From contig JARCOQ010000004.1 of NCBI GenBank assembly GCA_029207755.1, positions 39,101,185-39,165,184 on the forward strand: a stretch of 64,000 bases of DNA. The letters run 5' to 3'. A model generated the notes under the pieces. It searched no databases. It saw only the letters and a program-made list of their open reading frames with translations, and was not told where the DNA came from. Origin of the DNA: Chamaea fasciata (taxonomy: Eukaryota; Chordata; Aves; Passeriformes; Sylviidae). Shown here one piece after another: positions 49,001-61,000 of this stretch. Within the stretch, counting starts at the first letter, position 1; each line of letters starts with the position of its first letter. Both the position numbers and the translations under genes were made by a program.

Positions 49001-52000
49001 CACCCACTGCTAGCCCAAATAGAAATTCCTTAGGCAGGAGATGCTGTTAGGCCTTTCTATGGCTTGCATAAAAACTTCATTTGAAGTGGGATTCACAGTA
49101 TGCAGAAAATGGTAAAATCATACTGCTTTTCAAGAAGTCTTTATAGTTGATTTTGCAGTCAGGTATAATTTTACTGAATCAGGAAAAACAGCAGGCAAGC
49201 TTTTATGAGGTTGAATTTTTTTTCAAACAATACCAAATTCACTTTCACATATGTGATATAGTTTCCACATCTTTGTGTTTATCTTCTGCTTCTGCAGTCT
49301 AATACTATCCTGCATTGCTGTTCTGGTGACTGTGTCTTAGTGCACCCATGTACGTGAACTAACATCATTATTAGTAAGTGTGTTACCTAATGTGTTTGTT
49401 TGACTCTAATCCATTTATTTGCAGGCTCCAGAAGGTGAATCTCAACCCATGACTGAAGTGGACCTCTTCATTTCTACACAGAGAATTAAAGTACTGAATG
49501 CAGACACACAGGTATAGATATAGGCACCTTTGTCAATATTGTTAGAGTATACTACTGGAATAGATTTTCACCTAGATGTTGAAATTTGTTTTTAAAATGT
49601 GCTGGCTCTTGTATTCCCCTCTAGTCAGAAATCCATGGTCAAGAGCCATGTCATACAAGCAATTACTCTGGTGTGTCTGACTGTAGAAATAATTGGAATT
49701 TGCGGGTAAGATAATTGCAGTCCATGCTGCATCAAGTATTGACGGTGCCCAGACTAGCCCAAAATGTTTAGCTGCAATAATTTATTCATAGTCCTCTACG
49801 CATACATGCCCAGCGTATGCAGGTTCTGCAGTTGTGGTCTTGATGTGCTTTTCTGCAGAGTAAAAAAGCCTGTAAATCTTTCTCTCTGTTTTATTTTTGG
49901 AAAGTGAAGCTCTTGATTTCTGGTGGTGTCTTCCTGAATGCATGAGAGGTATTACAGACTTCACTTAGCAGTGGTCTTAGGGCTGTCTGTGTGTTTTGAT
50001 AATACTAGATGTGCAATAAGAACTTAGTTGAAGCAGCTGCTTATGTTTATTTTCTTATTCCCTAGGAAACCATGATGGATCATCCCCTGCGGACCATTTC
50101 TTACATTGCTGATATAGGAAATATAGTTGTTTTGATGGCTCGTAGGCGAATGCCACGTTCTAATTCCCAGGATAATGTGGAAGCATCTCACCCCTCTCAA
50201 GACAGAAAGAGGCAGTACAAAATGATTTGTCATGTCTTTGAGTCTGAGGATGTAAGCAATTACATTGTCTTGTAATTTTCTAGGAGTAGAAAAGTGGGCA
50301 CATTTTAAAAGACCCAAAGTCCGTTGTGAGTGGTCCTGTTTCCTTTTTAACTGCAACCAATATTTCATCTAAGCAGAGGAACTTGCCTGCCATTTGTATG
50401 TTTGGACCTGATGTGTCACAGGAAATTGGTGTTTATAGAAATGTTTATCATTTTGGAACTTCGTGAGTGCCTTCCAGTCATAGTGTTAGGAGGGTCCAGT
50501 TGCTGCAGGTTACAAACACCAGCTCAAATTTTGAGTAAGAGAGGGAAAGTCTATCAGAAGTGCTTATTTTCATGGGGAAATTCTAATCCCAAGTCTTGCA
50601 TTGAGGATTGATCCCTGATACATACCAGAAAGGTGATTTTTGTTTTTCAGGAGGTTTGTGTTGTGGCTGTAGTTGCTGTCATCATATCAAAAAGCCAGCA
50701 AAGAAAGTTTGTGGTTTCAGCAATCCCAAAATATGCTGAATAGAGACAAAAATGACAAAATTCTAATCTGTGGTGCAGTTAAGTTACTTTACACAGGACT
50801 AAATTATTTTACATGGGACTTGATCTCCTGTCTTCACAATCAGTGTGTATAACTTGCTGATTTAATGCACTTTTAAAAAATAACTTTCAGTAACTGAAAA
50901 ATAAAATCAAACTTATCGCATTGAAGTACTTAGATATGTAGTTTTTAGGATCGTAGTCAAGTTAGCCCTAATTATTTGGGAAACTAACATAGTCAAGAGA
51001 AAGTAAGTGAAAATATTGATTTCTTACAAAATACATGTTTTTCAATCTACAGTGAACAGCGAGGACTTTGAGATGGGAAGGTAGTGTTGAATAAGCTGAT
51101 TTTATGTAATGATTTTATTTCATATAATCTGTTCTAAACAGTGTATGAATATGTTATCTGATTGCACATGAATGTATATACGTGACCACTGCTGAAGTTA
51201 AAAAGTAAGGATGAGCATTGATAAAAGTAATCCTGGATGAAAATTGACAGAGTATAAAAATTCTGGATTATTTCCACAAAATAGCATATAACCCTGTTTT
51301 GCAAAGCCTTTTGAGAATCTAGTGTTAGAGCAGCCAATGTATTTTTTGCTTAATTGCAAATCATTTGACATGCTACCCACTTTGAGGCTGCTGTTCATGT
51401 GTTTCTAGTCACAAGTTTGGACAGTGCTTGCTCTTTTACTGGCCAGTTGAAAAAGCAGAAATCAAACTGTCAGGTACTAGAGTCTGGGACTTATTGTCCT
51501 TCACTGTGGGGTGGTCTGACACCTTGCATGGTCCATACTTCCTGAATCTGTTTCCTAGGCTGCTCTTAGTACTTTGGCTAGCTAAAATTTGAGCTTCCCA
51601 ATCTATGGTTTGTTTGGATCAGCCTGTATTTGTATCATGTGTGATCCTTTCTTTGCCTGTAGATCCAGCTGGCCTGTAAAATGCCTATAGAACCAATAAA
51701 AGCATTGCTCATTGATGGGGAAAATAAGCTGAGAAACTGTCAATTATATCAACTCTCTTTAATCATGGTATATAGCTCATAGGTAACTTGCAAAATTTAT
51801 CCCAAATACTGAGGTGGCTAACAGTCAGAATGGAAGCACTGTAGCACCTGTTAACAGCAAGAAAATGGCAGCTTCAAAGATTTTGCACCTCCAGTGTAGT
51901 AATATGGCCTGTTTATGTTATGAAACTTGTCTTTTCTTGTGGGACAGCTGGGTACTTGACAGAATCTCCACAGTAAGTGAAACAGAAGCTGTAAGCCTGC

Positions 52001-55000
52001 AAGTGGGTGTTGGCCACAACATGTCTCTGCTTGGATGAGTCTTTGTCTAAGGAGGACAGCACCAGATTTTCAACTGTATTTAGTGGTGTACCTTTGAATG
52101 AGTTGAACCTTGGTGTTGTGTCCAAATGCTGGATGTCTCAGTGGGAGCTGATCTCTTCCTGGAGTGAAGATACGTGTGTATGAATGTAAAGTCTGCGCTC
52201 TTCACTTAGGTTACTGAGTTATGAAGGTGCAGTTTTCCCATTTTCTTGCTGTCTTGTTCTTGCTGTCAAAATTAGCTCGATCCTAGCTTTGGTAATATAC
52301 TACCAGTCTGCATATTGGTCTTTTCAGCACCAGCAATCATGCTGTCCTCATCAGCAGGTTTAATGCTAGTTTGAGTGTTTAAGATCAAATTTTTATTTCA
52401 GTGTTGGGAATCTTTCTTTTATTAGGGCCCAAACTGGGCTTTAAATATGGCCATCAGACTGTGTAAAAGTACACCTGAGCAGCAGTCATTCATTCATTAC
52501 CAGCACTCTGCCAGCCTCCATTGTCAGCTGTGGAGCTCTCCATTTCTCTTCCCTGCCTTTACCACAGCCAGCACTGTGTTTCAATGCACATTACAGCCAC
52601 CTCCTGAGCACTACACAGTTCTCACTGCATGAATCGCTCCACCCATACACAGCAGAACTCTGCACCATGCTGTGCCTTCCTCTCCTGTCTGTTACTTCCC
52701 TCACCATTATTGCTGTGTCAGAAACAGGCATCCCTCTGGCCTTGCTTAGCACAGACCTTTCCTCATGTCTGCCTGCTGCCCAGTTTCTCTCCCACAACTG
52801 CAGAAGTAAAACAGCTCATGGTGGGAGCGATGCAATGTAGTGACTGGTGCATTTGGTGGCTTTGGGTGCCAACAAGACTGTGGAAAGCTGCAGGTGCAAG
52901 AGGCTGCCTACAAAGGACAGAATGAGCAGGAAAGAGGCAGAGAGCTGGCAGGATCGTGCAGGTTGGAAGGAGGGAAATAAGTGTAGGGGATAAAGGCTGA
53001 AGGTGGTAGCAGGGTGAAGAAGGAGATGCATATGATCATTTGCAGTTACTTCCAAGGCTTGATCTGGTCAATACTTGCTGCTTTTTTCCTTTTTTTGTCT
53101 GAGGCTGAGGTAGGAGTAGTCACTATCAATGTTCTAAAGATGGTAAGAAAAGTTGGAAATACCCTTTTAAATGTGGTTGTGTGTTTCCTAGTAGACATTT
53201 TCATTTTCACTGCTGTCTTGTCAGAGAATGACATTGCCTCTGCTGGAAGGGTGAGCCATCTGGGAACAGCTTGTGTGGGAAGAGCTGTGGGTGCAAGCCA
53301 CAGTCACTGCAGTGACTCTACCTTTACACTTATATTACCTATAATATAGGTTCTTACCTATAAAAAGATGTCTTTTTTTCTCCTCATATTTGTAATTTAT
53401 AATTGATTACTGAGCTAGATTCATGGCAGAGCTGAATGTGTTGACATTTTGTGGGTCTTTAAAACTAATTCGTAAGGCACAAATATTTTTTAGGCTATAT
53501 TGTGGTAACTTGTAGGTTCATCTACTCGATGATCCATTTTACAGTGTGGTTGTAACAGAAAGTGTCAGTGGGCATGATCGTCAGAATTTTCACTTTTTTC
53601 TTTTCCTTTCTCTGGAAAATGCTACAGGCGCAGCTGATTGCACAGTCCATAGGTCAAGCATTTAGTGTGGCCTACCAAGAATTTCTGAGGGCAAATGGAA
53701 TCAACCCTGAAGACCTTAGCCAGAAGGAATACAGTGACTTGCTGAATACCCAGGACATGTACAATGATGATCTGATTCACTTCTCGAAATCTGAAAATTG
53801 CAAAGATGTATGTCTCTTTTTTTTTTTTCGCAGAAGTATTCAGCTGCTCTTATCAGTTGCAGGCCTATGTTGGCAGAAATTAAAAAAATATTAGCACTTC
53901 CTAAAAATTATCTCGGTCTAGAATATCCTCCCTAGTAGGACACCCTCTCATCAGTTCTCTTTCGAAGGCAATCAATGAACCCCAAATTTATGAGCAGTCA
54001 ACTGATTTACCATCTGTTTCTGTTCTTTTTACCAGACACTTTTCAGACATGTTTGAATATGAACTTTAAGCAGATTTACAGATTAATACAATTTTAAAAA
54101 TTACAGTAAACAATACAAAATTTATAGAAGCACCAGTGTTTATGAACATGACTGATGCCAGGTTTTAAATAACTGTATGTGCCAGAAGGCTTTACAGCTT
54201 GCTTAGTGAAAATGAACCAGTGTGCAACTGGAACACTTAAGTAATGGTTTTCCAATGCAAAGTTTTAAAATCTTGTAATCTCTTCTTATTTAGCTTTGTC
54301 CCCCAAAGCCGATGGCACCAGGGTTTCCTTCACTGCAATTTCTTCTGCTTATATACAGAAATTACTTCTGAGAGGTGTTTTGCACTAAGTCTGTATTGTA
54401 TATCATTTAATGTTTGAAAATCAATGAAGGGTAATAAAACATGTACCCTATGTTGTTTTGCTTTTGAATTAGGAAGGCAGGTTGCAAATGAAAAGGGATA
54501 TATTTCTTGGTTTTGCAAATGTTTGGAGGGGAAAGATATTGGTTCCATGGATTTGAAAGAAACTCTTGAAACACTTTTTCTTACTATACAGGTTTATATT
54601 GAAAAGCAAAAGGGAGAAATCCTAGGTGTGGTGATTGTGGAGTCTGGATGGGGATCTATTTTGCCTACAGTTATCATAGCCAACATGATGCATGGAGGAC
54701 CAGCAGAGAAGTCTGGGAAGCTGAACATAGGGGACCAGATCATGTCAATCAATGGGACCAGCTTGGTTGGTTTACCCCTCTCAACGTGTCAGAGCATTAT
54801 AAAGGTACGGAAAATGTTTCTGGAAGCTACACATTTTAAAATGATGACATACTTGAAGAGCAGAAAGTATAAAACTGTGAAGTAAATTCTTACCAAATGT
54901 TTGCATAGCACTTTCCATTTAATGATCTTAATAAACATATGTGAGTTATGCTACACCAATTTTCTGACTCCATGCAGGACCACAGAATGGGTAAGGTTGG

Positions 55001-58000
55001 GTCCACTGGAAGTAGTCTAATCCAACCTCCCTGCTCCAGCAGGGCTGCCTAGAGCATCTTACTCAAGATTCTGTATTGATGGCTTTTGAGTATCTCCAGA
55101 GAAGGGGACTCCAAAGATTCTCTGAAAATCTGTTCCTATGCTCAGTCTCCCTCACAGGAAAGAAATTCTTCCTCATGTTCAGGTGGAACTTCTTGTATTC
55201 CAGTGTTGTGCCTTTGCCTTTCATCCTATGGCTCAGCACCACTAAAAGGAGTCTGACTGTATCTTCTTGACATCCTCCTCTCGGATACTTACACACATTG
55301 ATGAGGTCCCCTCTCAGCTGTCTCTTCTCAATGCTGAGCAGGGCAGCTCCCTCAGCCTTTCACAGAACTGTGGCATTTTTTAGGTTGGAAAAGACCTCTA
55401 AGGTCACTGAGTCCAACTGTCAGACCTTTACCTCCTAGCTCCACCCCCCTAATGATAGCCCTCGACAGGACTTGCCTGCTCCAGGAGCTCCATGTCCCTG
55501 TTGTACTGAGGAGCCCAGAGCTGGACACAGCTGCACTCCAGATGTGCCTCAGTAGAGGGGCAGGATCACCCCCCTGGAGCTGCTGGCAGAGCTCTTCCTA
55601 ATGTACCCCAGGATAACATGGGCCTTGTTGGCTACAAGAGCACTGCTGGATCATGGTCAGCTTGTTGTGGGGCCTGGGGTTATTCCTCCTCAGATATGGA
55701 ATCCTGCATCTGCCCTCGTTGAATTTCAGAAGATTCCATTCTACCCACCCCTCCTGCTTGTCAAGATCCTTCTGAAGAGTTGCACAGCACTTGGGTGTCA
55801 GCCACTCCTCCCAGCTTTTGTGTCATCAGTGAACTTCCTCAGGAGGTGCTCCATGATGATAAGTTAAATAAGATTGGGCCCAGTATAGACCTGCTAGGTC
55901 TAGGGGACACTGCTAGGTACAGGCATCCAAATAGACCTATGTCACTGATCCCAACCCTCTGAGCTCTGCCATTCAGCCAGTTCTCCAGCCACCTCACTAC
56001 TTGCTTTGTGAGCTTGAGGATTATGAGGTTATCTTGAGAGACAGCATCAAAAGTCTTGATGAAGTCCAGATCGACATCCAGTGCCATTCCAGAGTGTTGT
56101 GCCATTTACTTGTGTACCAGGGCTCTGTGCACAACTTTGCAAGGGAGTGTTTTGTGCAGAAGGAAGATATTACCAGATACACACTTGAAATTTTATATCA
56201 CAAATGAAAGCACAGATGCCTAGTATTTGTCATAAACCTTACTAGCTGACAAATACCTCTTAATATTTGGATGAAATAGCATAAATGCTTTTTTGTTAGT
56301 TTGTTTGTACCTATATTTAAAGCTTTAAAACTTTGGCTTAAAGACATACTCTCTGTGGTATCTGTGCCCAAGTTATTTGAAAGTATTTCACTTACTTGAT
56401 GCTTCTCTTCACTTGCATAAGTGGGATATTTTAATTGGAAAAGCTTTCTTCTAGTTGTCAGCAAAGTATGTGACAATGAAGAGCTTGCAGGTCATCTGGA
56501 ACTGAACACTGCGTGGGGCAGCTGTCGCATATAAAGGAATAAGTATTTGAACATCAGAGTTTAAAAAACAGGAGAGATACATCACTAGAGAGTGTTTGTG
56601 ACAAACCTCATTAGTTACTTATTGTTTATTTATTGAAATTAGTTATTTATTGAAATGGTCCTGCCTAGCTGTGCAGATCATCACATGCAGATACATAATG
56701 TAATGCTGATGGTGCATTATACAGACATTCCCTGTTAGATTTATTCATTTGGGCAACTTTTTGGTAACAAGTTGTATTGTGTAACTTTTTTTCTTTCACT
56801 TTGTATTTTTTTTAATTGCAAAATAAATTTTCCATTTACAAGGTCAATTTGCTAAGTGAAAAAAGTGCAAAGTAATTTTTTTTTCTTCATAGATTATCTC
56901 TTAATACTTGAACTAAGATGCTTGTTCTAAAGACTTCTCATCCAGGCTTCCCAAAATGTTAATACTGAGTTCTGATAAGTAATAGATGCATTAGTCACAA
57001 AATCAGTCGTTTTAGATTCAGTGAGTAGAAACGATAGCCTGTGTGACATACTGAAAATATGGCAAAAACATTCTTACATCTGTAAAGAAAGGAAGAAAAA
57101 AAATTATATTAAATATCTTTGTGCCAGCATCATGTAAACAAAACTCCCTGCAAATTTAGGCTCTTTGTGATTGTTTCCCGCATAATTTTTATTTCTAAAA
57201 CTGTGATAAGTTATATTTCCCTTATTCAGATGGAGTTTTTGTTGTGCTTGTCAGTACTTTCTCAATACAGAACCAGTCAGCTTTGCTGTTTCCAGCTTCT
57301 GCAGGCTTTTCTGTTCTTCACTGATATTACAGTTTCCACAGGAACTGCCAGCCTTTTTTTTTTTGTCTTTCTAAGGAGAACTTAATCTGTATGTTTGCAG
57401 ATCTTCATAACCACATATCTGGAGTTATTCATACAGCACTATTGGAAATAAGTATGTATATGAATGATCTAAGTGCAGATCATTAAATGTGGTAGAAATA
57501 TTCCAGATTTCAGATTTCCTTAGCATGCTGGAAGGATTCCGATGAAAAGATGATGATATGGATAAACATATGTCCCAAGCACTTCAAACAAGATAATTCA
57601 GTATTATGCAGGTAATCTCTGCTCCTAATTTATCATGAACCAATTGCAAACTGACAGAGCGCTGAAGAAACTTTCCGTATGTTGTGACTATTCTCTAATA
57701 GGATTATGCTTCTTTTTCAGAAGCATCTGGTGCTCGCTACTATCAGAAGTATACTCAGGAGCTAGATAAAGAAAGAAAGGTGGTCAAAATATGCAATTTG
57801 TTTGTTTCTGAACACTTTATGTTAGCAGTCTGTGTACTAGTGAAGATCACCCACTTCTGAAATATATGCACTTTGTGTAAAATTAAAAGAATTTTTGTTA
57901 GGGATCTCATTACTTTTTTTTCCCCAAGGAATACGTGTAAGTAACTTGCACATTCATCGGGGAAGTAAGAGCATGATGATATTAAGTCTATTCTGGGCAT

Positions 58001-61000
58001 GTACCCTGAGTGAATTCAGATGGCTGAAGTTAGACACTTAAATTCTTCATAGAAATGGGCATCCCCAGTACTCTGCATGACTCGTACCTTTCAGGATTAG
58101 AGCACTGAGGTAAAAGCCCCTTAGACTTTTCCATAAACTTCATGCCCACAATGTCATTCAAGTTGAGAAGTCCCTGTCCTCTACGGTTTGTGTTGTTGTC
58201 AAGACGTGCCTATAGAAAGTGAATGGCCCTTGAGTGTGGGAGGTGCACTGCTAATTCCTCACCAGAACAGAGGAGTCCATAGTCATGGAATTGGTAGAGT
58301 TCAGACCTTCTTTCTCCAGAGTGTGGAGTACAGGCAGTTCCCACAACCATGAGCTTTGACATTTTGTGTTAAGACACCCATTCATTGTCTTGCAGCCACT
58401 TTCAAGAGTGAGCTAAGCTGAGCTCAGAACTGTGTGGAAGTGAGGGCAGCTGTTTGCACCTAGTGTGAATGACATCCTGTTTAAGGCACTGACAAAAAAA
58501 CAGACTTCAAGGTAGTTCGTCATGCCAGGATGCCAGTTTTCTCAAGTCACTGCTGAATCTGGAGCTCTGCTCAGGAGAATCAGCAGCAGTAAACTGTATG
58601 TAGAGACTTCAGTGTATTACCTTAGCTACAGTAGGAACTACTTTCTAGAATTAATCATTTGAATTCCGTGTCTGACACCTTGATTGCAGTGGGACCTACA
58701 TTTCAGTTGTACATATGAAAGGAATTCAGAAGCAGATACTGGAATTGGCAGGTGTTTATGTGAGCTGAAAGTTGCTGTGTTTTTTAGAAAGCATTTAATT
58801 CTTTATGTGGATTTTTTTATGTATGGATTTGTGGGTAATATTTTGTGTGAATTAAGCATTTCAAAAATCTGTCTTAACAGTCTCCAAGAGCTCTGAGTAC
58901 TTGAAGTTGTACAAGGGGTCAGATTGCATTTATTTGTGGTTTATTACATTTTTGTTTTCACTGAGCCATATGAACACAATCTCTGAGTCAGGCAGTCACT
59001 CCTGTAGCTGGTCTAGACCAACATTTTGGTTCCAAGTAAAGCAGGCTTCTTAAGGTTGTGCCCACTAGGATTTCAGTAACTCCAAGACTGGATACTCAAC
59101 AGCGTCTCTGGGTAGTATGTGTTTTACCACCCAGACAGTAAAAATAAATTTTTCTAATTCAGTTTTCTTCTAGTAGCAAGGAGTTTATGATGAATGTGAT
59201 ATAACTCAATTGGAAGGGAAGAAGAGTACTTGGAATGTATCAAACTCTGTCTTGGGGTAGATGATGAGTGAGTAGATAGTTTATAGGTGAGGATAAAAGA
59301 GCAGACTGCAAAGGGTGACACTTGTGGGTGTGTGCTGCAGGATGCCTGATTAAGAGGTGGATGAGGCCTTCTACAGAGAGCTCAAAGCAGCCTCAAAGTC
59401 ACAGGCCCTGGTTCTTGGGGAGGACTTTAACTACCCTGACATCTTCTGGAGAAGCTACATAGCAAAGCATAAACAATCCAGGAGACTCCTGGAAAGCATT
59501 GGTGGCAACTTCCTGGCACAGATGGTGGAAGATCCCACAAGAAATGGGTGTGCTGCTTGTTCTCATCCAACAAACAAGAAAGGGCATGTTGGAGGTGTGA
59601 AGATTGGGGCCAGCCTGTGACCAACTAAGATTGTAACCATGGGCTTCAGGAGGGCTCACGTTAGCCTCTTTAGGGGTGTTGACAGAATTCCAAGGGAAGA
59701 GGTCCTGGAAGGAAGGTTGATACTCAAGGATCACTTCCTCTGAGCTCAAGAATGATGCATCCCAATGAGCAGGAAGTCAGACAAGGGGTCAAGAGACCTC
59801 CATGGATGAATGAAGAATCCTGTCATTACTCAAGCATAAGCAGGAAATACACAGGAGATGGAAGCAGGGTCAGGCCTCTTGGAATTAATATAGAGAGGTT
59901 GTCAGACTGAGAGATGAGACAAGGAAGGCCAAGGCCCATTTGGAATTATATCTGACCGAGGATGTCAAGGAAAACCAGATGGGCTACTTCAAATTCATCA
60001 ACAACAGAAGGAAAACAAAGGATAAGGTGGACCTGTTTCTAAATTGAGGGGGTACCCTGGTGATAGGGGATTGTTCAGTAATTGACAAGACAATTACTGA
60101 ACACTGCCTTTGGACTGGTGTTTGTTGTCAATACCAGCCCTCAGGAATCTCTGACCCAGGAAATCAGGGTAAAAATGTTGAAAGGAATATTTTCCCTTGG
60201 TCAAAGAGGATTGTGCCAGAGAACACCCAGGCTAACTGAAAGTCCACACATACATGGGTCCTGATGCAGTGCATCTGTGAGTGCTGAGAGAGCTGGCAGA
60301 CACCACAGTAAGGGTCCTGGCCATCATCTTTTGAAAGTTCATGGCAATCTGGAGACTTGCCTGAGGACTGGAGAAAAGCAAATGTCGCCCTGGTCCTCAA
60401 AAAGGGCAAGAAAGAGAACCAGAGTCCAGTCAGCCTCACCTTAATCCCTGCAAAAGTGATGGGACACCTCATTCTGGAGGCCATCTCCAGCCATGTGGAT
60501 GACAATAAGGTGATCAGCAGTAGTCAGCATGGATTCACTGAAGATAAATTATGCCTGATTAAATTAATTGCCTTCTTAAGGAAGAACAGCTACCTGGATG
60601 GATGAGGGGAGAGGAATGTATGTTTGACTTCTGCAAGGTTTTTGACACTATCTCTCAACGTCCTCATAAGCAAACTCAGGGAGTGTGGACTGGGTTAGTA
60701 GGCAGTGAGGTGGATAGAGAATTGGCTGAATGGCAGATCTCAGAGGGTCATAGTCAGTGGCACAGATTGGAGTTGGAAACCTCTAGGTAGCAATGTCCCC
60801 CAGGGTTCAATACTGGTGCAGTATTTTTTAAGTTATTAATCAATCTCTTCAATGAAGGGGCAGATGCCTCCTAAGCAAGTTCACTGATGACTCCAAGCTG
60901 GGAGAAGTGGTTGACACCCATGTGCTGTGCAGCTCTTCAGAGGGTCCTCAACAAGCAGGAGAAATGGGCAGAGAGAAATCTTCTGACATTCAGCAGGGGC

